The notes beneath the pieces were generated by a model. It had not been told where the DNA came from. It searched no databases and worked only from the letters and a program-made list of their open reading frames with translations. This document shows, piece by piece, positions 1-5,570 of a DNA stretch of 7,130 nt. Origin of the DNA: CAWINY01 sp963837635 (lineage in GTDB: Bacteria; Acidobacteriota; Terriglobia; Terriglobales; Acidobacteriaceae); NCBI GenBank assembly GCA_963837635.1, contig CAWINY010000001.1:1-7130 (forward strand), in the 5' to 3' direction. The position numbers and the translations under genes are program-made. Position 1 is the first letter of the stretch. Each line of letters begins with the position of its first letter.

Positions 1-201
1 ACCCTGATCGTCGCCGGGTTCATGGCGCTGGCGGCGCAAAGTTCTCCGCAGTCGCCTTCGGTGTTCCAGCGTTATCTGGCTGGCAAACCACTTTCATTCT
101 GGATCATGACCTGGTTTCTGTTCGAACTGGCCGTGCTCACGGCGGTTGGCACATTCTTCCGCGGCCCGGGTTGGTCCTGGGTGTTGCCCTGGAGGAGCTA
201 A
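1..201 (+). CDS. C-terminal end of a membrane protein, probably a cytochrome b-type subunit (5' truncated by window)
   Basis: Frame 1 is open from the first base to TAA at 199-201, giving the last 66 residues of a protein that starts before the window. Two hydrophobic stretches are visible: a short one at the start (LIVAGFMALAA) and a longer one (FWIMTWFLFELAVLTAVGTFF). The chain ends in FFRGPGWSWVLPW plus two residues. An ending of the form FRGPGW..PW is one I associate with the last helix of cytochrome b/b6-type quinol oxidoreductase subunits in Acidobacteria and Deltaproteobacteria. That is recalled family knowledge, and no heme-ligand histidine lies in the visible part. The next gene begins directly after the stop and encodes a multiheme cytochrome c, which fits a quinol:cytochrome c electron-transfer complex. 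Another polytopic subunit of such a complex, for example an NrfD-like one, is possible. Confidence 0.55.
   Translation, partial: TLIVAGFMALAAQSSPQSPSVFQRYLAGKPLSFWIMTWFLFELAVLTAVGTFFRGPGWSWVLPWRS
191..196 (+). promoter_or_regulatory. Strong Shine-Dalgarno that fixes a TTG start
   Basis: GGAGGA lies 5 nt upstream of TTG at 202-204, inside the last codons of the preceding gene. Its near-perfect match to the anti-Shine-Dalgarno and good spacing support the rare TTG start codon over later in-frame candidates. Confidence 0.75.
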
Positions 202-2265
202 TTGCAATCATCCAAGAACAAATTGTCTTCCCTGTGGCAGACGTTGTTCGGCCATCCGGTGCGCGCGTTTGGCGTGGTCAGCCTCTTACTATTGATCGCG
301 CTGGCCATCGCACCGGCCAAGAATCACTTCAGCGAATGGCGCCACTACCAGAACAAATATCTGGCGCTGATTCGGGGCCGGGGAGAGGCGGTAACGCTGC
401 AGCGCCACTTCCACGACGGCATCCAGCAGATCTGGCTTCCACAGCTCGGAGTCGTCGATCGCTGTACCACCTGCCACGTCGGATTGAAAGAGGCCAGTCT
501 TGCCGATGTCAGCACACAGCCGTTCCGCCGGCATCCGGTAATTCCGCACACGCTTGACCAGTTCGGCTGCGTGATGTGTCACCGTGGACAAGGCCCGGCG
601 ACCACGGTCGAAGAAGCCCACAGCAGCACGCTGGCCTGGGAGCAGCCGATCCTGCCGGCACGCTACGTCCAAGCTTCCTGCGGACAATGTCATCGCGCTC
701 CTCTCGCCGGCACACCGCAATTGAACCTGGGGCGCACTTTGCTGGCGCGATATGGTTGCGTGCATTGCCACACCATCAAACTGCCCGACGGCAGTGCGGT
801 CCAGCCGACCGACGATCCGCCTTCGCTTCAGCACATTGCCGACAAGACTACACGGGAATGGATCTATGCCTGGTTGAAGGATCCCCAGGCTTACGCCGTC
901 ACCGCGACGATGCCGAATTTCAAGTTGACCGATCCGGACGCGCGCGATATTTCGGCGTTCCTGATCTCGAGTAGCACTCCACTCGCAGGAGACACGGCGC
1001 CAGTCACAGCAGCGAGCAAAGATCGGCAGGCGCCGGATCCGACGGCTGGGGCGAGCCTGTACGGCGAGTCATTCTGCTCCTCCTGCCACGCCGTGCAAAA
1101 CGCGGCCGGCAATGTCGTGGGCGGTGATGTCGGTCCGGAACTAACCCGGGTCGGCAATAAGGTGAAGCCGGAATGGTTGCGGGCGTGGTTGCACAACCCG
1201 CGCGTCTACGATCCGGAAACGGCCATGCCGCACTACCGTTTCACCGATCCGCAACTTTCCCTGCTTACTGCCTTCCTTGGAAACAAGACGGATTCCGATC
1301 TGCTGGCCAATGTGCATCTCGACGCCGCCACGCCGGAACAGATTGCGCACGGCAAGCTTTTGGTCACTGAGTACGGCTGCGCTTCATGTCACCTGATCAA
1401 CGGCATCAAGAAGCCGGATAACTTCGCTCCGGAATTGACTCGCATTGGGAGTAAGCCGCTCACACAAATTATTTTCTTACCGGGGATGATGCACGCTATA
1501 CCGGATTACATTTCGGCCAAGATCCGGCAGCCACGTTCATTTGGATCGTCGCTGAAGATGCCGCAGTTCAGCCTCGCCCCCGCGCAAGTCGATGCTCTGA
1601 CGACTGCACTGCTCGCGCTCACCGACCGGGCACACGACTTGCCGCTCGCCTTGACCGTGCCGGCGAAGCCGCCCTCGAATTACCAGCCCGCGGGCAAGGC
1701 CGGACGGCTCATGGCGGATATGGCTTGCTTCACCTGCCATGCGATCAACGGTCGCGGCGGTGACCTTGCTCCCGACCTGACCTGGGAAGGCAGTTCGGTG
1801 CAGCGGCCGTGGTTGCAGGCGTTCTTGAAGAACCCCGGCACGCTGCGCCCCGCCCTGATCCGCCGCATGCCGAGGTTCAATCTTTCCGATGACGACGCGA
1901 AGGAACTGACCGACTACATCATGACCGTTTATCAGACGCCGGCGTTCGACCGCGAGTCGATGCCTTCCAGCGGCTATCCGCCTGCGCAGGTGGAGCACGG
2001 GAAACAGCTCTTCTATTCCAAGTATGCCTGCCAGTCCTGCCACATCGTCGATACCAAAGTCGACAAAGGCTACATCGGGCCGACCCTCACGCAGGTCGGC
2101 TCGCGCCTGACCGCTCCATGGATTTATCACTGGCTCAAGAACCCGCAGGCCATGCGGCGGGGCGTCATCGAACCGAACCGCAACATGAGCGACGAAGATG
2201 CTCGTGCGCTGACCGCATTCCTGATGACGCAGAAGGGCTCCAGCAAGCAGGGGGCGAAGAAATAA
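202..2265 (+). CDS. Membrane-anchored octaheme c-type cytochrome
   Basis: This 687-residue protein has eight CxxCH heme c sites, at residues 88, 123, 160, 186, 292, 393, 509 and 610. An N-terminal hydrophobic segment (about 22-38) is probably an uncleaved signal anchor, placing the hemes in the periplasm. The first three sites sit in a region with WLPQLGVVDRCTTCH and FGCVMCHRGQG, a pattern I recall from multiheme cytochromes linked to cytochrome b in Geobacter and Acidobacteria. The last five form repeated class I-like cytochrome c modules. Four of these have a downstream MP(N/H/Q/R)(F/Y) with the likely axial methionine, at M237, M342, M453 and M556. In the fifth module the equivalent position is Glu657. 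The gene follows the cytochrome b-like gene with no spacing and precedes a cytochrome lipoprotein by 1 nt, so it probably relays electrons from a quinol-oxidising membrane subunit. The terminal acceptor cannot be told from the sequence. Confidence 0.93.
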   Translation: MQSSKNKLSSLWQTLFGHPVRAFGVVSLLLLIALAIAPAKNHFSEWRHYQNKYLALIRGRGEAVTLQRHFHDGIQQIWLPQLGVVDRCTTCHVGLKEASLADVSTQPFRRHPVIPHTLDQFGCVMCHRGQGPATTVEEAHSSTLAWEQPILPARYVQASCGQCHRAPLAGTPQLNLGRTLLARYGCVHCHTIKLPDGSAVQPTDDPPSLQHIADKTTREWIYAWLKDPQAYAVTATMPNFKLTDPDARDISAFLISSSTPLAGDTAPVTAASKDRQAPDPTAGASLYGESFCSSCHAVQNAAGNVVGGDVGPELTRVGNKVKPEWLRAWLHNPRVYDPETAMPHYRFTDPQLSLLTAFLGNKTDSDLLANVHLDAATPEQIAHGKLLVTEYGCASCHLINGIKKPDNFAPELTRIGSKPLTQIIFLPGMMHAIPDYISAKIRQPRSFGSSLKMPQFSLAPAQVDALTTALLALTDRAHDLPLALTVPAKPPSNYQPAGKAGRLMADMACFTCHAINGRGGDLAPDLTWEGSSVQRPWLQAFLKNPGTLRPALIRRMPRFNLSDDDAKELTDYIMTVYQTPAFDRESMPSSGYPPAQVEHGKQLFYSKYACQSCHIVDTKVDKGYIGPTLTQVGSRLTAPWIYHWLKNPQAMRRGVIEPNRNMSDEDARALTAFLMTQKGSSKQGAKK

Positions 2266-2266
2266 C

Positions 2267-3001
2267 ATGTTCAGACACTGGCGGATACTCTTCGTAGTCT
2301 CCCTTGCCCTGGTAAGTGCAGGGTGCGCACGCAAGTCGGGACCGGCCTCGGCTCTAAAGCCCACAAGCTTTGGCACGGCGCTGGTGGAGTCGAGTGGAGG
2401 CAAGCAGATCGGCGCTACCGGCATGGTCCTCGGGCAGCCTTTGGTCGTGCAGGTCAATGACGACCAGGGGAACGCCGTCACCGGAGCGCTGGTCGAATTC
2501 AGCGGACCTGCGGGCGTCAGCTTTGATCCTTCGAGTGGCCTGACCGATTCCAGCGGACAGCTCAGCACCAACGTCGCTCTGGGCAGCATGGCAGGCCGAT
2601 ATGAACTTACCGCGCATACATCCACCAAAGCTCAGAAATCAATCGAATTGAAGATTGTAGAAATTGCCCTGGGATATCAACAGCAGCTCGGATTTCAGCT
2701 CGACAACAAGTATTGCGCCCGCTGTCACAATCCGGAGTCCACGCCGGAGCGGGTTTCCAATTACGACAATCTTGAAGTCAAGCCGCACCCGTTCACCGAG
2801 GGCGACACACTCAACAAAATGAGCGATGCCGAACTGACCGCCATTGTCGGCCACGGTGGACCGGCACTGAACAAGTCTGCATTGATGCCGCCGTACAGCT
2901 ATACTCTCAGCAAGACAGAGATCGAGGCGCTGATTTCGTACATCCGCCTGATCTCCGATCCTCCCTATCATGCTTCCGGAATGGTCTATGCACAAAAGTA
3001 G
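2267..3001 (+). CDS. Lipoprotein with Ig-like domain fused to a monoheme cytochrome c domain
   Basis: The 244-residue product starts with a lipoprotein signal: Arg/His near the N-terminus, a hydrophobic core, and VSAGC with the lipidated cysteine at C20. Residues about 45-125 resemble a bacterial Ig-like (Big_1/invasin-type) beta-sandwich: GQPLVVQVNDDQGNAVTGA, then FSGPAGVSF, TDSSGQ and AGRYELTAHT. Residues about 140-235 form a small cytochrome c domain with CARCH at 150-154 and a likely distal methionine at M207 (MPPY), ending in a typical C-terminal helix (KTEIEALISYIRLI). The ATG lies 1 nt after the octaheme gene stop; a purine-rich AGGGGG lies about 12 nt upstream. The protein is probably tethered to a membrane and accepts or passes electrons in partnership with the octaheme cytochrome. 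The Ig part may act as a spacer or docking domain, which is inference. The combination is uncommon in my experience. Confidence 0.88.
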   Translation: MFRHWRILFVVSLALVSAGCARKSGPASALKPTSFGTALVESSGGKQIGATGMVLGQPLVVQVNDDQGNAVTGALVEFSGPAGVSFDPSSGLTDSSGQLSTNVALGSMAGRYELTAHTSTKAQKSIELKIVEIALGYQQQLGFQLDNKYCARCHNPESTPERVSNYDNLEVKPHPFTEGDTLNKMSDAELTAIVGHGGPALNKSALMPPYSYTLSKTEIEALISYIRLISDPPYHASGMVYAQK

Positions 3002-3257
3002 GGCCGGTGGGCTGGGCCTTGTCCTATGCGCAATGAGTCTGTTTGTGGCAGGGGCCTCGCTGGCTCAAGTGGTGTCGCCGGTGGAAATCAAAGACCCCGC
3101 ATTGCGCGCGCTGCAGCAGCAATACATGGACGACCTGAGACTGGCAGGCGCAGGACATTCTGTCAACCCATTTCGATTATCCGTTCTACCTCAGCCGCAA
3201 ACTCGACCTGGACGAAGCGCAGCAACAAGTCGCGGATCAAGCGTCCATTCGCTTTGA
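2988..3257 (+). pseudogene. 5' fragment of a frameshifted exported protein of unknown function
   Basis: The ATG at 2988 overlaps the end of the cytochrome lipoprotein gene by 14 nt. It gives a credible Sec signal peptide: basic start MHKSR, hydrophobic core, and cleavage after AGASLA. An earlier in-frame ATG at 2970 would add six residues before the signal and has no better ribosome binding site. Mature sequence continues sensibly (VEIKDPALRALQQQYMDDL) to about residue 54. After that the frame turns into Arg/Ser/Pro-rich sequence typical of an out-of-frame reading, and it stops at 3255-3257. The meaningful continuation is in the next frame, from about 3151. If one extra base near 3150 is removed, the two parts join into a protein of about 437 residues ending at 4302. 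Whether the break is real or a sequencing or assembly error cannot be decided here. Confidence 0.65.
3141..3160 (+). other. Probable frameshift site (one extra base)
   Basis: Frame 0 reads CTG GCA GGC and then loses sense. Skipping G3150 gives CAG GAC ATT CTG, that is LAG-QDILSTHFDYPFYLSRKL, which continues smoothly into the downstream frame. Frame 1 has a TGA at 3136-3138 and frame 0 a TGA at 3255-3257, so the shift must lie between them. The local GGCAGGCGCAGG is a short imperfect repeat in which a base gain is plausible. A two-base loss nearby would have the same effect. Confidence 0.6.
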
Positions 3258-3276
3258 CAGCTATCGCGGCAAGACG

Positions 3277-4302
3277 GTGCTCGCGATCACGGGCAACTAC
3301 TATGCCGCGTACTCCGCGCAAAAAATCAATCCTGCACAACGGGCGCGAAGCACTTTTCTAAACGTGGTGATGCCGATCCTGAAAGCCGCGGTTCCGCGCT
3401 TTCAGAACAACCAGCAGGTGCAGGGGTATGCGGTGGAAATTTCGCATCACATTATGGGAAAGGTGATGGGAGTTTCCATGGAGCGTCCGGAAAACCTGAT
3501 GGTATTTTTGCCGCGGAGCGGCGCTCTCAAGCTTCTGGCTGCGAAAGACGAGACCGCACAGCAGTCGGCGCTGCTGCAGGGGCAGGTGTTTCTCAATGCG
3601 CAGCCCATCTCAATCTGGCTTAACGACGCGGTGCTCCCGCCGGCTGCGAATGATCACCCGGAGGACACTTCCGCTAATGCCCAGTCGGATCCGGGTCAAA
3701 CGGGGGCTGAAGTTGTTTCCACGGGAAGCGGCAGCGGATCGCAGCCAAGTGCCCCTGCTCCTTCGATCCCGGTGAAACCGAAAGAACCGCCGCCACCCCC
3801 GCCCCGCGATACCTCGACGCAGGCGCTGGCGGCCGTGCAACTTTCCAACCAGCCGTGGGTTGATTCGATTGTGAAAGAACTGGAGCCGCAGGCCCACTTC
3901 GTCGCCTACGCGCCGCCGAAATTCGTGGCTTTTCGGCAGGGAATCTATCTTGAGCTCTCGCTGAATTCCACGTTGCCGGTGTCTGCCGCTGGATCGCGGT
4001 ACAAGCTGGCAGCCACGGCTTTCGATGACCACGTTGCCCACCTCGTCCGTCCGCTGATGGCGTATTTCAAGGATTCGAAGGATTTTGATGGGATCGGCTT
4101 CAGCACGAACATCCACCTTGCCGGCAAGTCAGCGCCCGCCGTATCCGAAGCCGTGGAATTCTTCTTTCCGCTTTCCTCTCTGCACTGTTACGAGAAGTAC
4201 GATTGCACCGGCCAACAACTCCTGGACGCGGGAACCGTACTCATCAATGGCGAACGTGTGGCCCTCGATCTGCAAATCGCCGAGGGCGGCTCCAGCCACT
4301 GA
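3277..4302 (+). CDS. 3' and main part of an exported protein of unknown function, frameshifted upstream
   Basis: From GTG 3277 this frame is open for 341 codons. Coding sense clearly begins earlier, at about 3151, where no start codon exists, so the GTG is probably an artefact of the upstream frameshift. I do not recognise a named family. Three parts are visible. An N-terminal domain (about 1-120) includes ITGNYYAAYSAQKI, VMPILKAAVPRFQ and ISHHIMGKVMGVS. A low-complexity linker (about 126-181), rich in Ser, Gly, Ala and Pro, contains six prolines in a row at 171-176. A C-terminal domain (about 186-341) has two cysteines, C304 and C310 (HCYEKYDC), that could form a disulfide in the periplasm. 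There is no heme motif and no transmembrane segment. Its place after three electron-transfer genes suggests an accessory periplasmic protein of that system. The next gene starts 222 nt downstream and belongs to another pathway, so the operon probably ends here. Confidence 0.7.
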   Translation: MLAITGNYYAAYSAQKINPAQRARSTFLNVVMPILKAAVPRFQNNQQVQGYAVEISHHIMGKVMGVSMERPENLMVFLPRSGALKLLAAKDETAQQSALLQGQVFLNAQPISIWLNDAVLPPAANDHPEDTSANAQSDPGQTGAEVVSTGSGSGSQPSAPAPSIPVKPKEPPPPPPRDTSTQALAAVQLSNQPWVDSIVKELEPQAHFVAYAPPKFVAFRQGIYLELSLNSTLPVSAAGSRYKLAATAFDDHVAHLVRPLMAYFKDSKDFDGIGFSTNIHLAGKSAPAVSEAVEFFFPLSSLHCYEKYDCTGQQLLDAGTVLINGERVALDLQIAEGGSSH

Positions 4303-4330
4303 GATGCTTCTACCTTGACGCTCTCTCAGC

Positions 4331-4336
4331 TATACT
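4331..4336 (+). promoter_or_regulatory. Possible -10 element for the pse operon
   Basis: TATACT matches five of six bases of the sigma-70 -10 consensus (TATAAT) and lies in the gap before pseB, where a new promoter is expected because the pathway changes. The only -35-like hexamer, TTGACG at 4315-4320, is just 10 nt upstream, far short of the usual 16-18 nt. The pair is therefore not a normal promoter, and the -10 call rests on composition and position. Transcription starting near 4343 would include all the hairpins downstream. Confidence 0.35.
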
Positions 4337-4370
4337 ATCGAGCACAAGAGCTAACCCGAAAAGCGAAGTC

Positions 4371-4500
4371 TGGCAAGCTGGGTGAAACGTCGATCCTCGA
4401 CGCCCAGCCACTGAAGGGGCGTCTGTAAACAGGACATGGGGCATTGCTGAAGCGATGCCCTGATACGAGGCGCGCGCTTTTCTTCGGTGCGTAACTCGGC
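4371..4500 (+). ncRNA. Structured 5' leader of pseB, unassigned class (riboswitch or attenuator candidate)
   Basis: Four helices can be drawn by eye. H1: GCTGGG (4377-4382) with CCCAGC (4403-4408), a one-sided TGAAA bulge, then CGTCGA/TCGACG around a TCC loop. H2: GTCTG (4421-4425) with CAGGAC (4430-4435), one G bulged. H3: GGGCATTGC (4439-4447) with GCGATGCCC (4452-4460), nine pairs with one G-U, closed by a TGAA loop. H4: CGAG (4466-4469) with CTCG (4495-4498), with an inner CGCGC/GTGCG. GACGCCC (4399-4405) is also perfectly complementary to GGGCGTC (4417-4423), a 7-bp helix that would disrupt H1 and H2. No T-run follows any hairpin, so a translational switch is more likely than an intrinsic terminator. 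It matches no riboswitch class I can recall. It could also be ordinary structured leader RNA. Confidence 0.45.
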
Positions 4501-4513
4501 AGAAGATGTTTCG

Positions 4514-4518
4514 AAGGG
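4514..4518 (+). promoter_or_regulatory. Shine-Dalgarno of pseB
   Basis: AAGGG lies 6 nt before ATG 4525, 15 nt past the last leader hairpin. A second purine run, CAGGG at 4520-4524, touches the ATG and is complementary to CCCTG at 4458-4462 in the leader, which could mask the start if H3 opens. Confidence 0.6.
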
Positions 4519-4524
4519 ACAGGG

Positions 4525-5535
4525 ATGGTGAATTGGTCGCAGGAATCGATACTGGTAACGGGTGGGACCGGGTCGTTCGGGAAGAAGTTTGTGGAGATCA
4601 TGCTGCGCGACTACCACCCGCAAAGGCTGGTGGTGTTCAGCCGGGACGAGTTGAAGCAGCATGAAATGAGGACGTCGGGCTTCGCTCATCCCAGCATGCG
4701 GTATTTCATTGGTGACGTGCGGGATGTCGAGCGGTTGAAGCGGGCGCTCGCCGGGGTGACGGTGGTGGTGCACGCGGCGGCGCTCAAGCAGGTGCCGGCT
4801 TGCGAGTACAATCCGTTCGAAGCGATCCAGACGAACATCATGGGCGCCCGCAACGTGATTGATGCGGCCATTGACCAAGGCGTGCGCCGCATTCTGGCGC
4901 TCTCGACCGACAAGGCGGTGAATCCGATCAATCTGTACGGCGCGACCAAGCTGTGCGCGGAAAAGGTGTTTGTGCAGGCCAATGCCTATGCGGGCGCGAA
5001 GAATACGCGCTTCAGTTGCGCGCGCTACGGGAACGTGGTGGGCAGCCGGGGCAGCGTGATCCCGATTTTTCTGGAGCAGCGCCGGCGCGGGAAGATCACG
5101 ATCACCGATGCTCGCATGACCCGATTCTGGCTGACCCTTGAGCAGGGCGTGAAGTTTGTGATCCGCTGCCTGGAGCAGATGCACGGCGGCGAGATTTTTG
5201 TTCCCAAGATTCCCAGCATGCGGCTGCTGGACCTGGCGGAGACGATCGCCCCCGGATGCCAGGTGGAGATTATCGGGATTCGTCCCGGAGAGAAGCTGCA
5301 TGAAGTGCTGGTCTCGGAAGACGAGTCGCGGCATACGCTCGAAACCGAGGACATGTACGTGATTCAGCCGTCGCATCCGTGGTGGAAATCGGAAAACTGG
5401 GTGAATGCCAAGCCGCTGCCGGAAGGCTTCCGCTATTCGAGCGACGCCAACGAACGCTGGCTGACGCGGCGTGAACTGGAAGGGCTGGTAACGCCTGAAA
5501 CGAGCGCCGCGGAGGCGGTTCCAACCTCCGCCTGA
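4525..5535 (+). CDS. pseB: UDP-N-acetylglucosamine 4,6-dehydratase (inverting), PseB
   Basis: The 336-residue length is normal for PseB (FlaA1-type) short-chain dehydratases. They convert UDP-GlcNAc to UDP-2-acetamido-2,6-dideoxy-beta-L-arabino-hexos-4-ulose, the first step of pseudaminic acid synthesis in the cytoplasm. Visible marks are the nucleotide-binding TGGTGSFG at 12-19, FSRDELKQHEM, GDVRD, HAAALKQVPACEYNP, the STDK active-site segment at 127-130, the YxxxK pair Tyr138/Lys142 in LYGATK, and RYGNVVGSRGSVIP, which is typical of the inverting group. A further family signature is IRPGEKLHEVLVSEDE. The C-terminus has a short Ala/Ser/Thr-rich tail. The ATG start is supported by an AAGGG site and follows the structured leader. 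pseC begins 29 nt after the stop, so the two genes are probably one operon. The retaining bacillosamine/legionaminic dehydratases are larger membrane proteins or different in sequence, so this call is firm. Confidence 0.94.
   Translation: MVNWSQESILVTGGTGSFGKKFVEIMLRDYHPQRLVVFSRDELKQHEMRTSGFAHPSMRYFIGDVRDVERLKRALAGVTVVVHAAALKQVPACEYNPFEAIQTNIMGARNVIDAAIDQGVRRILALSTDKAVNPINLYGATKLCAEKVFVQANAYAGAKNTRFSCARYGNVVGSRGSVIPIFLEQRRRGKITITDARMTRFWLTLEQGVKFVIRCLEQMHGGEIFVPKIPSMRLLDLAETIAPGCQVEIIGIRPGEKLHEVLVSEDESRHTLETEDMYVIQPSHPWWKSENWVNAKPLPEGFRYSSDANERWLTRRELEGLVTPETSAAEAVPTSA
5509..5531 (+). other. GC-rich hairpin at the end of pseB
   Basis: GCGGAGG (5509-5515) pairs perfectly with CCTCCGC (5525-5531) across a 9-nt loop, ending one base before the pseB stop codon TGA (5533-5535). 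No T-tract follows, so it is not a Rho-independent terminator. It would bury the only Shine-Dalgarno-like GGAGG near the pseB-pseC junction. Confidence 0.45.
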
Positions 5536-5570
5536 CATGATCTGCCTGACACGATCTGCCTGATATGAGC
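5532..5570 (+). repeat. 14-nt near-tandem repeat spanning the pseB-pseC junction
   Basis: Units read CTGACATGATCTGC (5532-5545), CTGACACGATCTGC (5546-5559) and a partial CTGATATGAGC (5560-5570). The first unit carries the pseB stop and the third supplies the pseC start codon. The first unit's ATG at 5537 opens an 8-codon mini-ORF (MICLTRSA) that stops at 5561-5563, one base before the pseC ATG. Confidence 0.7.

Noticed and set aside
1537..2628. 363-codon open frame on the minus strand opposite the cytochrome genes
   Set aside because: It covers parts of two well-supported cytochrome genes and has no family features; it is a shadow frame.
3141..3160. Programmed +1 ribosomal frameshift
   Set aside because: There is no slow or stop codon at the shift point and no stimulatory element was seen; a sequence error or mutation is simpler.
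4315..4336. TTGACG plus TATACT as a full sigma-70 promoter
   Set aside because: The spacer is only 10 nt, too short for normal sigma-70 recognition; only the -10-like part was kept, at low confidence.
4371..4420. Resemblance to a c-di-GMP-I (GEMM) riboswitch: GGCAA, GAAA and GACGC..AGCCAC in order
   Set aside because: The conserved GCAAAGCC of GEMM reads GCCCAGCC here, the A-rich ligand-binding bases are missing, and the second stem with its GGGUUGCC-like end is not found.
4403..4462. Possible cobalamin riboswitch because of GCCACTG
   Set aside because: No convincing B12 box (AGCC.GGAGACC-like) follows, and the flanking conserved core is absent.
5509..5545. Intrinsic terminator after pseB
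   Set aside because: The hairpin is GC-rich but no T-run follows, and pseC continues the same pathway 29 nt downstream.
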